Part shown: positions 1 through 10,677 of the stretch, piece by piece | Position numbering within the stretch: position 1 is the stretch's first letter | Layout: each line of letters starts with the position of its first letter | Assembly: GCA_013416405.1 (NCBI GenBank) | Contig: JACCET010000008.1 | Location: 62,001-126,000, forward strand | Direction of reading: 5' to 3' | DNA length: 64,000 nucleotides | Source of the DNA: Alcaligenaceae bacterium | GTDB lineage: Bacteria > Pseudomonadota > Gammaproteobacteria > Burkholderiales > Burkholderiaceae_B | The notes under the pieces: generated by a model | Told to the model about the DNA's origin: nothing | The model's database searches: none | Seen by the model: the letters and a program-made list of their open reading frames with translations, nothing else | Made by a program: the position numbers and the translations under genes

Positions 1-1011
1 AACCGCTACGAAGTAATCCGCACTGGCGCGCGACATGGTCAGTTGGGCCGCGTCGTAAGCGCTCAAGCCCAGGTCGTGTTCGAAGCTGGCACGTTTCTGG
101 GCCGGCAACTCGGGCATAGACGCTTTGATGCTTTCCACCCATTCGGGTTCTATGATCAGCGGAGGCAGGTCGGGGTCGGGGAAGTAGCGATAGTCGTGCG
201 CATCTTCCTTGCTGCGCATGCTGCGTGTTTCATCCAGGTCGGAGTCGTAAAGCCGGGTTTCTTGCACCACTTTCCCGCCGTCTTCAATCAGCTCAATCTG
301 GCGACGGGCTTCGTACAATATGGCCCGTTCCAGGTAGCGGAAGGAATTGACGTTCTTGATTTCGCTGCGGGTACCCAGAACCGGGTCGCCCTTGCGGCGC
401 ACGGACACGTTGGCATCGCAGCGAAATGAGCCTTCCTGCATGTTGCCGTCGCAGATACCCAGCCACACGACCAGGCCGTGCAGGGTGCGCGCATAGGCGA
501 CGGCTTCGGCCGCCGAGCGCATTTCAGGTTCTGTTACGATTTCAAGCAAAGGTGTGCCGGCGCGATTCAGATCGATGCCGGTCGAGGATTCACCGTGGGG
601 GCCCGTGAAGTTTTCGTGCAGGGATTTGCCCGCGTCTTCTTCCAGGTGGGCCCGAGTCAGATTGATGGTTTTTTCTTCGCCATCGACGAAAAATGAGAGG
701 GTGCCGCCTTGTACAACAGGGATCTCGAACTGGCTGATCTGATAGTTCTTGGGCAGATCGGGATAGAAGTAGTTTTTGCGGGCGAAGATGGAGCGGGGCG
801 CAATATGCGAGCCTAGGGCCAGGCCCAGGCGTATGGCGCGCTCGACGGCGCCCTTGTTCATGACAGGCAAGCTGCCCGGCAAAGCCATATCGACCTCGTT
901 GGCCTGGGTATTGGGCTCTGCGCCGTAGCGTGTGCTGCTGTCAGAAAAAATCTTGGATTCGGTGGATAGCTGAGCGTGCGTTTCCAGGCCGATGACGATT
1001 TCCCATTCCAT
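1..1011 (-). CDS. gatB: Asp-tRNA(Asn)/Glu-tRNA(Gln) amidotransferase subunit B (partial, 3' end outside window)
   Basis: This is the N-terminal 337 codons of GatB, the tRNA-binding kinase subunit of GatCAB, which amidates Glu-tRNA(Gln) and Asp-tRNA(Asn). The start reads [15 protein letters not shown], the classic GatB N-terminus. Further family blocks are CDANVSVR and [16 protein letters not shown]. The ATG overlaps the gatA stop by one base (TAATG), so translation is probably coupled. The family is usually about 480 residues; the tail with the YqeY-like domain lies beyond position 1. Confidence 0.97.
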   Translation of the reverse strand, partial: MEWEIVIGLETHAQLSTESKIFSDSSTRYGAEPNTQANEVDMALPGSLPVMNKGAVERAIRLGLALGSHIAPRSIFARKNYFYPDLPKNYQISQFEIPVVQGGTLSFFVDGEEKTINLTRAHLEEDAGKSLHENFTGPHGESSTGIDLNRAGTPLLEIVTEPEMRSAAEAVAYARTLHGLVVWLGICDGNMQEGSFRCDANVSVRRKGDPVLGTRSEIKNVNSFRYLERAILYEARRQIELIEDGGKVVQETRLYDSDLDETRSMRSKEDAHDYRYFPDPDLPPLIIEPEWVESIKASMPELPAQKRASFEHDLGLSAYDAAQLTMSRASADYFVAV

Positions 1012-2540
1012 TATTTCTGTTCCGGTGTACGTTGATGCCAGTCGCTTGCTTGCTGGTAGCGGTCGGCCAAGGCAAGCAGTTTGCCTTCGGTGAAGTAGTT
1101 GCCGATGATTTGCAGGCCTATGGGCAAGGGGCGTTGACTGCCAAAGCCGCAGGGTACGGACATGGCCGGCAGGCCCGCCAGGCTGATGCTGAGCGTGTAG
1201 ATATCGGCCAGCCAGTCGGCAGTGGGATCGTCGCGATTATCGCCTATGGGCTTGGCCACGCTGGGGGTGACCGGCCCCATGATGACATCACAATGCTGGG
1301 TGAAAGCTTGCTGAAAATCGTTGACTATCATGCGGCGTACGCGTTGCGCCTGCAAATAGTAGGCGTCGTAATACCCATGAGACAGCACATAGGTGCCGAC
1401 CATGATGCGGCGCAGGACTTCGTCGCCGAATCCCTCGGTGCGCGAACGGCTGGTCATTTCGGCCAGGTCGCCATACTGTGCGGTGCGGTGTCCGTAGCGC
1501 ACGCCGTCGTAGCGTGACAGATTGCTGGATGCTTCGGCGGGTGCGATGACGTAGTAGGCCGGGATGGACAGCGCGGTGCGTGGCAGTGAAATATCGACAC
1601 GTATGGCGCCCAGGGACTCGAAGGTTTGTATGGCGGCCTGTATTGCGCCGGCAACGTCTGGCGCCAGGCCTTCGTTGACGAATTCCTGGGGCACGCCTAT
1701 GCGCAGGCCTTTCAGGGGCTGACTGCCGGCGGCGTCGAATTGGGCCGTGGCGGCGTCGAATTGGGACCGGATGCGGCCAGGCTGGTTGGCTACGCCGTCG
1801 CAGAACTCAAGGCTGGTGGCGTCGCGCGGATCGAAGCCCGACATCGGTTCGAGCAACTCAAGCAAGTCGCGGGCGTGGCGCGCAATCGGACCCGCCTGAT
1901 CCAGGCTGGAGCCGTAGGCGACCATGCCAAAGCGCGAGACGGTGCCATAGGTGGGCTTGATGCCGCTCACGCCGCAGAGCGCCGCAGGCTGGCGTACCGA
2001 GCCGCCGGTGTCGGTGCCGGTGGCGCCCATGAGCAGGCCAGCAGCCACGGCGGCGGCTGAACCGCCCGAAGAGCCGCCAGGCACAGCGGAAGTGTCCCAG
2101 GGGTTGAGAGCAGGGCCGAAGGCTGAGTTTTCGTTGCCTGATCCCATGGCGAACTCGTCGCAATTGAGTTTGCCCAGTGAAACCGCGCCTGCCTGTTGCA
2201 GGCGGCTGACAACGGTGGCGTCAAATGGGCTGACATATTGCGCAAGCATTTTGCTGGCGGCGGTGGTGCGCCAGCCCCGTGTGACGAAGACATCTTTGTG
2301 AGCGATGGGGATGCCGGCCAGGGCGGGGGCCTGTCCGTTGCTCAGTTGTCGATCGGCCTCGTCGGCCTGTGCTAGGGTCAGGTCGTGGTCTATGTGCAGG
2401 AAAGCATTTAGATCGGCGCGTGCTTCGGCGGCCGCCAGGGCGCTGGATGCCAGTTCGCGGGCGCTGATCTTGCGACCTTGCAAGGCATCGCGCAGTTGGG
2501 CAATGCTGTTAAATTCTGTATGAAGTGGCGTGCTTGACAT
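1011..2540 (-). CDS. gatA: Asp-tRNA(Asn)/Glu-tRNA(Gln) amidotransferase subunit A
   Basis: GatA is the glutaminase subunit of GatCAB. It releases ammonia from glutamine for transfer to the aminoacyl-tRNA bound by GatB. The 509-residue protein carries the amidase signature: catalytic Lys82 in AHKDVF, cis-Ser157 in PGGSSGGS and nucleophile Ser181 in TDTGGSVR. It starts 3 bases after gatC and its stop overlaps gatB, giving a gatC-gatA-gatB operon. The length and all three triad residues are normal, so it should be active. Confidence 0.98.
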   Translation of the reverse strand: MSSTPLHTEFNSIAQLRDALQGRKISARELASSALAAAEARADLNAFLHIDHDLTLAQADEADRQLSNGQAPALAGIPIAHKDVFVTRGWRTTAASKMLAQYVSPFDATVVSRLQQAGAVSLGKLNCDEFAMGSGNENSAFGPALNPWDTSAVPGGSSGGSAAAVAAGLLMGATGTDTGGSVRQPAALCGVSGIKPTYGTVSRFGMVAYGSSLDQAGPIARHARDLLELLEPMSGFDPRDATSLEFCDGVANQPGRIRSQFDAATAQFDAAGSQPLKGLRIGVPQEFVNEGLAPDVAGAIQAAIQTFESLGAIRVDISLPRTALSIPAYYVIAPAEASSNLSRYDGVRYGHRTAQYGDLAEMTSRSRTEGFGDEVLRRIMVGTYVLSHGYYDAYYLQAQRVRRMIVNDFQQAFTQHCDVIMGPVTPSVAKPIGDNRDDPTADWLADIYTLSISLAGLPAMSVPCGFGSQRPLPIGLQIIGNYFTEGKLLALADRYQQASDWHQRTPEQK

Positions 2541-2543
2541 CGT

Positions 2544-2852
2544 TTACTCGATTACCGTGGGAACCAGGAACAGGCCGTTGTCATTTGCCGGCGCATTGGC
2601 CATCAGCGTTTGGCGCTGCTCTATGGTGTGGGTGGCGGCGGATTTGTCGTCGCGCAATCGCAGCTTGATTTCCTGATGCGCCTCCAGGGGATGGGCCATG
2701 GGTTCTATGCCCGACGTGTCAACCGCCTGTAGTTGCTCGATAAGGCCCATGATGCCGCTCAGCTCGTGCTGGGCGCGGGAATTGTCTGCTGGCGAAAGCT
2801 CAATACGCGCGAGCCGCGCGATGCGGGCTACGTCTTGCTCGGTAATTGACAT
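2544..2852 (-). CDS. gatC: Asp-tRNA(Asn)/Glu-tRNA(Gln) amidotransferase subunit C
   Basis: GatC is the small structural subunit that clamps GatA and GatB together. The 102-residue protein starts MSITEQDVARIARLARIEL, the usual GatC N-terminus, and ends in the expected LFLVPTVIE. It is the first gene of the gatCAB operon and diverges from mreB across about 230 bases that must hold the promoters of both operons. No strong Shine-Dalgarno is visible before the ATG. Confidence 0.96.
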   Translation of the reverse strand: MSITEQDVARIARLARIELSPADNSRAQHELSGIMGLIEQLQAVDTSGIEPMAHPLEAHQEIKLRLRDDKSAATHTIEQRQTLMANAPANDNGLFLVPTVIE

Positions 2853-3075
2853 GGATTTTGCTATAAGAAAGGGTTACTGTCGATTTGCAATAATAGGTAA
2901 ATGGCAAAGCCTACAGACCGCTTACGGGGAATAATATGCCGTCATTCGACCTTATCAGCCCACAATTATAAGTTATCATTGTCGGTTTAATTCGTTGCTG
3001 ATTATTCTGCGTGCCTGCCTGTTCCCGTCGGCGGCCCCGAAATCAACGGATTTCTTTCAATTTTCATATCACTGA

Positions 3076-4125
<1,050 letters not shown>

Positions 4126-4194
4126 ATTTGGTTCGACCAGGGTGTGGTGTCCCAATTATGCGCCGCACCCATCCAGGCGCAGGCGCACTAATCC

Positions 4195-5082
4195 ATGCAA
4201 GAATCCGGCACGATCAAGCTGTTCAAGCGCGGGCCCACTGCCGAGCTCCGGGCGTTCATACTCGTGTTGCTGGCGCTCGTCCTGTTGGTCGTAGACGCGC
4301 GATGGCCGGTACTCCAGCCTGCCAGGCAGGCCATTTCGGTCGTGATCTACCCGTTTCAGCGGGCCATGCTCGCACCGCGCGATGCCGTCGAGCGTGTGCG
4401 TAACTGGACGGATGCCGCTGCGGTAGCCCAGCAGGAAAAAGAAGCGCTACAGCGCCAACGTATTGAATTGGCGCAGATTTCCACGCATGCAGCCCAATTG
4501 GCTGCCGAAAATGAACAGTTGCGCCGCCTCTTGAGCGTGGCCGATGCGGTTGTTCAGCCATCGGTAGCGGTCGAGGTACTGTACGAACCGTCCAATGCCT
4601 TCTCGCACCACCTTGTCTTCAACAAAGGCTCGTCCAGCGGGATACGCGCGGGCATGCCGGTGATAGACGTGGGCGGTATCGTCGGGCAGATTGTGAGGGT
4701 TACGCCATTTACCTCCGAGGCTGCCTTGCTGACCGACGACAAGGTATCCATCCCCGTGCAGGTTCTGCGCAATGGCCTGCGTCTGATTGCCTTTGGCGGT
4801 GCGATGTCGGACAAGGTCGAGGTTCGATACCTGAGTGCCGACGTCGATCTGACTCCGGGCGACAAGCTGATCACCAGCGGCATAGGGGGATTGTTTCCGG
4901 CGGGACTCTCGGTTGCGTCAGTCGATCTGGTAGAGCGTGACGCCGCATCGGGCTTTGCCAAGGCTGTCGCCACGCCTTTTTCGCACCCCGAGCGTCATCG
5001 TCATTTTCTGGTTCTGCGGGTCGATATCCGGGCCGGCGAAAATACTCAGGAGGGAGGGCAGCATGATGCACAAGCCGAATAA
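4195..5082 (+). CDS. mreC: rod shape-determining protein MreC
   Basis: MreC is a periplasmic scaffold of the elongasome, anchored by one N-terminal helix and interacting with PBP2. The 295-residue protein has one membrane segment (about residues 17-36), a coiled-coil stretch rich in Q, E, A and R (about 75-115), and the beta-barrel MreC core with the motif SGIRAGMPVID followed by GIVGQIV. It lies 69 bases after mreB and overlaps mreD by 20 bases. Confidence 0.96.
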   Translation: MQESGTIKLFKRGPTAELRAFILVLLALVLLVVDARWPVLQPARQAISVVIYPFQRAMLAPRDAVERVRNWTDAAAVAQQEKEALQRQRIELAQISTHAAQLAAENEQLRRLLSVADAVVQPSVAVEVLYEPSNAFSHHLVFNKGSSSGIRAGMPVIDVGGIVGQIVRVTPFTSEAALLTDDKVSIPVQVLRNGLRLIAFGGAMSDKVEVRYLSADVDLTPGDKLITSGIGGLFPAGLSVASVDLVERDAASGFAKAVATPFSHPERHRHFLVLRVDIRAGENTQEGGQHDAQAE

Positions 5083-5638
5083 TCGCGCAGTGATAACAGG
5101 CCGGCCGTCGTCTTTGTCCAGCCTGCAACCTATAGATACCTCGCCTTTCAAGCAACCATCCGGTCGACTGTTCATCTGGTTTACCATCCTGATGATCTGG
5201 ATGATTTCGCTGTTGCCTTGGCGTCTGTGGCAGCCGGCGCCCGATCTGCTTTTGCTCGTTATTGCGTTCTGGTGCGTGCATGAGCCCCAGCGCGTCAACA
5301 TGCTGGCTGCATTTGTTCTGGGCTTGTTCATGGATGTGCACGACGCCGCCTTGCTCGGCGGCCATGCGCTGACCTACACCCTGGTTGCCTATGGCGCGCT
5401 GGCACTCAGGCGACGCCTGCTGCGGTTTGATGCCATCATCCAGACCATACACATGCTGCCGGTGTTCGTGCTGGCGACTGCGGTATCCCGTTTGCTTTAT
5501 GCCTGGCTGTCGGGTGAATGGGCTGGCTGGGATTGGCTGCTGTCTGCCCTATTTACCGCAGTTCTGTGGCCCGTGGCGGATATATTGCTGCATATGCCGC
5601 AGCGCAGGCTGGATGATGCGGACGCGGGTTCCGTATGA
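5063..5638 (+). CDS. mreD: rod shape-determining protein MreD
   Basis: MreD is a small polytopic membrane protein of the elongasome that partners MreC. The open frame extends further upstream, but I chose the ATG at 5063 because a strong Shine-Dalgarno (AGGAGGGAGGG) lies just before it and the protein then has the family length (191 residues). About five hydrophobic segments follow a polar N-terminal tail. The start lies inside the mreC 3' end, which suggests translational coupling. Confidence 0.93.
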   Translation: MMHKPNNRAVITGRPSSLSSLQPIDTSPFKQPSGRLFIWFTILMIWMISLLPWRLWQPAPDLLLLVIAFWCVHEPQRVNMLAAFVLGLFMDVHDAALLGGHALTYTLVAYGALALRRRLLRFDAIIQTIHMLPVFVLATAVSRLLYAWLSGEWAGWDWLLSALFTAVLWPVADILLHMPQRRLDDADAGSV

Positions 5639-5662
5639 TCCACGCTTAGACTAGGCTCGCCG

Positions 5663-7567
5663 ATGTTCGAATTCAAGAAGACAACTCAACACTTGAAACG
5701 ACGCCTGTTGATACGCGTTGTGGTGGCTGGTGTCTTCGCGGCTCTGTGTTTTGCCGGATTGGCGGGGCGGCTTTGGTATTTGCAGGTGGTTCGCTACGAA
5801 GGGCTGGCCGCGCGCGCTGACCGGAACCGGATTGCGGTTGTGCCCATCCCTCCGAGACGAGGCGAGATCTTCGATCGCAACGGCGAGGTGCTGGCCAGGA
5901 ATTATCGCGACTACACGTTGTCGGTTACTCAAGCCTCGCTCGATGCTCCGGTCGAGCAGATGGTGGAAAGCCTGGGACAACTGGTCTATTTAAGCCCCAG
6001 TAACCGCAGGCGCTTCTTTCAGAACCTTAAGCAGAGCGGGCGCTATACCTCTGTCCTGTTGCGCAATAATCTTAACGACACCGAGGCGTCATGGTTTGCT
6101 GCGCATGCCTACAAATTCCCTGGCGTAGAACTCAGCGCCCGTTGGGTGCGTGAGTATCCCCAGGGTGAGGCGGCCGCGCATGTGTTGGGTTACGTGGGCC
6201 GAATTTCCGAAGACGACCTTGAGACTCTTGAAAAAGAAGGGCGTATAGGCAACTACCGGGGCAGCAGCACCATAGGTAGAAAAGGCATAGAAAAGACATG
6301 GGAAGAAACCCTGCACGGACGCACTGGTATTGAAGAGGTCGAGGTAACTGCGACGGGCCGGCCCGTGCGTACCTTGAACCGCATTGACCCGGTGCCGGGC
6401 TCGGATCTTATTCTTTCCCTGGACATCGGCTTGCAGAAAATCGCCGAAGCGCAGTTTGCCGGTCGGCGCGGAGCCTTGGTCGCCATTGAACCGACCAGCG
6501 GAGAGGTACTCGCCTTTGTCTCTGCTCCTTCTTTCGATCCAAATTTATTCATAGACGGCATTGATGTCGAGAACTGGCGCAAGCTGAATGACTCGCCCGA
6601 CCACCCCTTGATCAATCGCCCCCTGTATGGCACCTATCCCATAGGTTCCACTTACAAGCCCTTTGTGGCGCTGGCTGCACTGGAGCTGGGCAAGCGCAGC
6701 CCCACCGAGCGCATTTCCGATCCGGGTTACTTCGAACTGGCGGGGCAGCGTTTTCGCAATGCGGGCGGTGCCGCCTATGGCCCGACCAATATGCATCGCG
6801 CCATTGTGGTGTCGTCCGACACCTACTTTTATTCCTTGGGGCCAGAAATAGGGGTTGATGCGCTGCATGACTTCAGCAAGCAGTTTGGCTTTGGGCAGAT
6901 TACCGGCATAGACCTGGATGGTGAGCGGCGGGGCGTGCTGCCATCGACCGCATGGAAGCGCGCCGCTTATAAAAAGCCCGAGCAGCAGCACTGGTACACA
7001 GGCGAGACCGTGTCGGTGGCGGTGGGCCAGGGTTACAACTCGTTTACCCTGCTGCAACTGGCACAAGCCACGTCGGTGCTGGCCAGCAATGGCGTCTACA
7101 TGACACCGCATTTGGTCAGTCAGATAGAAAACCCCCAGCCCGGCAGCGTTGAGCACACGGTCACCGAGCCTTCGCACACCATAGACCTAAAGCCTGAAAA
7201 TCTTGAAATTATCCGCAATGCCATGGCCGACGTCTTGCGTAAGGGTACTGCGCGGCGGGCTTTTGCTGGCGCTCCGTATCAGGCCGCAGGCAAAACCGGC
7301 ACCGCGCAGGTTTATAGCCTGCGCGGCGCAAAATACAAGGCCAGCGAGGTGGACGAGCGCTTGCGCGATCATGCCTTGTTCATGGCATATGCTCCTGTGG
7401 AGAATCCCAAGATTGCACTGGCGCTGATCGTGGAAAACAGTGGTTGGGGCGCCACGGTCGCTGCGCCTATAGCCCGTACCGTATTTGATTACTGGCTGTC
7501 GCCCGATCGTGTGCACCAGCAGACTCAGCCGGTGGTTGCCGTGCAGGCTGCGGAGGGTGATCAATGA
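5663..7567 (+). CDS. mrdA: peptidoglycan D,D-transpeptidase PBP2
   Basis: PBP2 is the class B penicillin-binding protein that cross-links lateral wall peptidoglycan in the elongasome. The 634-residue protein has an N-terminal membrane anchor (about 15-42), a dimerisation/pedestal domain with the RRGEIFDRNG motif (66-74), and a transpeptidase domain. The active-site motifs are all present: STYK (nucleophile Ser329, Lys332), SSD (384-386) and KTG (544-546). Its stop overlaps the rodA start (ATGA), matching the obligate PBP2-RodA pairing. Confidence 0.97.
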   Translation: MFEFKKTTQHLKRRLLIRVVVAGVFAALCFAGLAGRLWYLQVVRYEGLAARADRNRIAVVPIPPRRGEIFDRNGEVLARNYRDYTLSVTQASLDAPVEQMVESLGQLVYLSPSNRRRFFQNLKQSGRYTSVLLRNNLNDTEASWFAAHAYKFPGVELSARWVREYPQGEAAAHVLGYVGRISEDDLETLEKEGRIGNYRGSSTIGRKGIEKTWEETLHGRTGIEEVEVTATGRPVRTLNRIDPVPGSDLILSLDIGLQKIAEAQFAGRRGALVAIEPTSGEVLAFVSAPSFDPNLFIDGIDVENWRKLNDSPDHPLINRPLYGTYPIGSTYKPFVALAALELGKRSPTERISDPGYFELAGQRFRNAGGAAYGPTNMHRAIVVSSDTYFYSLGPEIGVDALHDFSKQFGFGQITGIDLDGERRGVLPSTAWKRAAYKKPEQQHWYTGETVSVAVGQGYNSFTLLQLAQATSVLASNGVYMTPHLVSQIENPQPGSVEHTVTEPSHTIDLKPENLEIIRNAMADVLRKGTARRAFAGAPYQAAGKTGTAQVYSLRGAKYKASEVDERLRDHALFMAYAPVENPKIALALIVENSGWGATVAAPIARTVFDYWLSPDRVHQQTQPVVAVQAAEGDQ

Positions 7568-8700
7568 AGCGTATAGCTCAATGGCTGATCAAGGCCTTCA
7601 CTGCGTTTGACTGGCCCTTGCTTGCGTTGCTGGTGTTGATGGCCATATTGGGCATGACGGTCATGCATTCGGCAGTGGGTGGAACCGACTGGCGCTTTGC
7701 CGAGCAATCGCGCAATTTCCTGTTGGCTTTCCTGTGTATGTGGGGGGCGGCCATGTTGCCGCCGCCCGTACTGATGCGTTTGGCGCCGTATTTTTATATA
7801 TTGGGTGTCACTCTATTGCTGGGAGTGGAGTTTTTTGGTGAAACCAGCAAAGGTGCTACGCGCTGGCTCGATCTGGGCGTGGTGCGCCTGCAGCCGTCCG
7901 AAATGTTGAAGATAGCCGTACCCATGATGCTGGCCTGGTATTTTCACCGCAATCAAGGACAGCTGCGCGTGCTGGATTTCCTGGTGGCTGGTGTATTGCT
8001 GGCGCTGCCGTTTGCCTTGATTGTGTTGCAGCCCGACCTGGGTACAGCCCTGCTGGTATTTACCTCTGGGTTCTGCGTTATTTATTTTGGTGGGCTGTCA
8101 TTCAAGCTGTTGGTGCCGGTAGCGATGGTCGTCGTGGCAGGGCTGGGTGCGTTGGTGTATTACGAAAAAGACATCTGTCAGCCGGGCGTAGACTGGATAT
8201 TGCTGCACGATTATCAAAAGCACAGGGTATGCACTTTGCTGGATCCATTTTCCGATCCGCTGGGCAAAGGTTTCCATACCATACAGTCCATGATTGCGGT
8301 GGGCTCAGGCGGTGTTTACGGAAAAGGCTACATGATGGGCACACAAACCCATCTGGATTTCATTCCCGAGCGCACCACCGATTTCATTTTTGCGGTGTAT
8401 GCCGAAGAGTTCGGTCTGTACGGCGGCATCATGCTGCTGGTGCTGTATGGCTTGTTGGTGGTGCGCGGGCTGAACATAGCCGTGAAGGCGCATACTCAGT
8501 TTGGCCGGCTGTTGGCGGGCTCCATGTCCATGATGTTCTTTGTCTATGTCTTTGTGAATGTAGGCATGGTCACAGGCATACTTCCGGTGGTGGGCGTGCC
8601 CCTGCCTTTCATGAGCTATGGCGGCACCGCATTGCTGACGCTGGGTATTGCCAGCGGCATTCTCATGAGTATCAACCGTTATCGGCCTGTGCGAAGCTAG
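7564..8700 (+). CDS. rodA: rod shape-determining peptidoglycan glycosyltransferase RodA
   Basis: RodA is the SEDS-family polymerase that makes glycan strands for the elongasome with PBP2. The 378-residue protein has about ten membrane helices and the SEDS motifs FIPERTTDFIFAV (its Asp is the conserved catalytic position) and GVPLPFMSYGG near the C-terminus. It starts inside the mrdA stop codon. Its last 29 bases overlap the 3' end of mutY on the other strand, so no separate terminator can sit between them. Confidence 0.97.
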   Translation: MKRIAQWLIKAFTAFDWPLLALLVLMAILGMTVMHSAVGGTDWRFAEQSRNFLLAFLCMWGAAMLPPPVLMRLAPYFYILGVTLLLGVEFFGETSKGATRWLDLGVVRLQPSEMLKIAVPMMLAWYFHRNQGQLRVLDFLVAGVLLALPFALIVLQPDLGTALLVFTSGFCVIYFGGLSFKLLVPVAMVVVAGLGALVYYEKDICQPGVDWILLHDYQKHRVCTLLDPFSDPLGKGFHTIQSMIAVGSGGVYGKGYMMGTQTHLDFIPERTTDFIFAVYAEEFGLYGGIMLLVLYGLLVVRGLNIAVKAHTQFGRLLAGSMSMMFFVYVFVNVGMVTGILPVVGVPLPFMSYGGTALLTLGIASGILMSINRYRPVRS

Positions 8701-9772
8701 CAGGAAACAGGCCTTCCAGTATTTTTTTAACGGGTGCGGGCAGGGCGGCCTCGCGCAGGTCTTCCAGGGCTATCCAGCGCTGGGTGGGCAATGGCTCGGC
8801 AAGCTGGTTAGGGTTGCTGCTGACATACCAAGGCTCTATATGAAGCTTGAAGTGGGTAAACACATGGCTTAAGCCGGCCATTTTCTGCGCCGGCGTGTCG
8901 GTGTCGGCCCACTTGCGGCACGCGATCAGTAACTCATCGCCGCTGTCGAACTTGGGCAGACTCCAAAGACCGCCCCAGATACCGGGTGATGGCTGTTGCT
9001 CCAGCAGAACATGCCCTGCCTGGTTGGCAATCAGCATGCTGCAGTGTCTTTCAGGGCTGGGTTTCTTTTTCTTTGGCGTGGGCAGCTCGGCTTGCCGGCC
9101 ATGCAGGCGTGCGTAGCAGCCCTGCCGTAAAGGACAGAGCTCACATGCGGGCCGGCTGCGTGTGCAGCATTGCGAGCCCAGATCCATCAACCCCTGCGTG
9201 TAGGTGGTCATGTCCAGGTTCTGGGGCGCGGCGTTCAATACGACTTCCGCAGTGTGCCATAGCGTTTGCTCAGTGGTGCGTTCGCTGGTGACGCCTTCTA
9301 TGCCGAAATACCGCGTGAAGACTCGTTTGACGTTGCCGTCCATGATGGGGCTGCGTTCCTGGTACGCAAAGGCAGCGATGGCGGCTGCGGTCGAGCGCCC
9401 GATGCCTGGCAGGCTGACGATATCTTGCGAGGTGCCCGGAAAGCGTCCGCCCCAGTCAGCGCAAACAGCCTGCGCGCAGCGGTGCAGGTTACGCGCCCGG
9501 GCGTAATAGCCTAGTCCGGCCCAGTAGGGCATGACCTCTTCCTGGCTGGCCTGGGCCAGGCTTTGGATATCGGGAAAGCGTGCAAGGAAACGCTGGTAAT
9601 AAGCCATGACGGTGGCCACCTGCGTTTGCTGCAACATGATTTCCGAGAGCCAGATGCGGTAGGGATCTTGCGTGCCTTGCCAAGGTAAATGCTGCCGGCC
9701 ATGGCTTTTTTGCCAGGCTGCAACGGTATTGGCAAAGCCGGGTATATCGGGCTTTCTGTTCAGCAATGTCAA
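8672..9772 (-). CDS. mutY: A/G-specific adenine DNA glycosylase MutY
   Basis: MutY removes adenine mispaired with 8-oxoguanine. The 366-residue protein has Glu44 in SEIMLQQTQV, a helix-hairpin-helix (LPGIGRSTAAAI), catalytic Asp145 in MDGNVKR, and a [4Fe-4S] cluster formed by Cys203, Cys210, Cys213 and Cys219 (C-x6-C-x2-C-x5-C). The C-terminal NUDIX-like domain that recognises 8-oxoG is present. It is the third gene of ftsE-ftsX-mutY, overlapping ftsX by 4 bases. Confidence 0.97.
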   Translation of the reverse strand: MTLLNRKPDIPGFANTVAAWQKSHGRQHLPWQGTQDPYRIWLSEIMLQQTQVATVMAYYQRFLARFPDIQSLAQASQEEVMPYWAGLGYYARARNLHRCAQAVCADWGGRFPGTSQDIVSLPGIGRSTAAAIAAFAYQERSPIMDGNVKRVFTRYFGIEGVTSERTTEQTLWHTAEVVLNAAPQNLDMTTYTQGLMDLGSQCCTRSRPACELCPLRQGCYARLHGRQAELPTPKKKKPSPERHCSMLIANQAGHVLLEQQPSPGIWGGLWSLPKFDSGDELLIACRKWADTDTPAQKMAGLSHVFTHFKLHIEPWYVSSNPNQLAEPLPTQRWIALEDLREAALPAPVKKILEGLFPASFAQADNG

Positions 9773-10677
9773 AACCTTGTGTTGCGTGTGACCGACCAGC
9801 GGGCCGACAGGGCCGCCAGTATGGCAACCACTATGACGGCCATCAACAGGCTAACGTGATCGGGTAGCTGCAAGGAAAAGCTTGCGCCATACTGGCTGGC
9901 CAAGCGTGCCAGCGCCGTATTGATAGGCTGCAACGCCAAGGCGGCCAAGCCGATGGCCACGACGCTGGCCACTATGCCTGTGAGTGCGCCCAGATACAGG
10001 AAGGGGCGTCGTACAAAGGATTCGGTTGCGCCCACCAGACGGGCAACGCCGATCTCTTCGCGTTGGTTCAAGGCCTGCATACGCACGGTGTTGAACACGG
10101 TGGCCAGCACGACTATTGCGACGCCTATGGCCAGCATGCCCAAGCCTATCCGTATGAATCGCAGCATGGCTTCCAGCCGCCTAACCCAGTCGCTGTCGAG
10201 CTGTACCGAGTCGACTTGTGGCAGGGTGCGCCATGTTTGCGCAAGTTCGTTGGCATGTTGTGCCAGTTCGGGCGAGTCGCGCAGGGTGACGACAATGGCG
10301 TCTGGCAAGGGATTGCCTGGCAAGACTGCCAGGGCTTCACTCCAGGACGGATTGGCCTGCAGGGCCTGCAGCGCCTGTTCGCGTGTTATCAGGCGAGTGG
10401 TCAAAATGGCTTCGGGTTGCGTCTTGCGCAATTGTTCCACCAGGTTCGCGGCATCGTTTTCAGAGGTGGTTGGGTTAAGGAATAGCGTTAGTTCGGGCGA
10501 TACTGGAATTTCTTTCGCAATGGGTTGAGCCGATACCAATACCGATGCTGCAATAATGGGCACAGCCAGCGTCAGGCCGATGACCAATATATTAGCCAGA
10601 GAAGAAAAGGGCTGTGTCACCAGGCGCCTTATGGCAACCAGCAGGGCATATCGGTGTTGTCGTAGCCAGCGCCTCAT
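9769..10677 (-). CDS. ftsX: cell division ABC transporter permease-like protein FtsX
   Basis: FtsX works with FtsE at the division septum to activate periplasmic wall hydrolases. The 302-residue protein has an N-terminal membrane segment (about 20-45), a periplasmic domain, and three C-terminal helices with the MacB/FtsX-type sequence ALNQREEIGVARLVGA. It overlaps ftsE and mutY by 4 bases each. Family length and layout are normal. Confidence 0.96.
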   Translation of the reverse strand: MRRWLRQHRYALLVAIRRLVTQPFSSLANILVIGLTLAVPIIAASVLVSAQPIAKEIPVSPELTLFLNPTTSENDAANLVEQLRKTQPEAILTTRLITREQALQALQANPSWSEALAVLPGNPLPDAIVVTLRDSPELAQHANELAQTWRTLPQVDSVQLDSDWVRRLEAMLRFIRIGLGMLAIGVAIVVLATVFNTVRMQALNQREEIGVARLVGATESFVRRPFLYLGALTGIVASVVAIGLAALALQPINTALARLASQYGASFSLQLPDHVSLLMAVIVVAILAALSARWSVTRNTRF

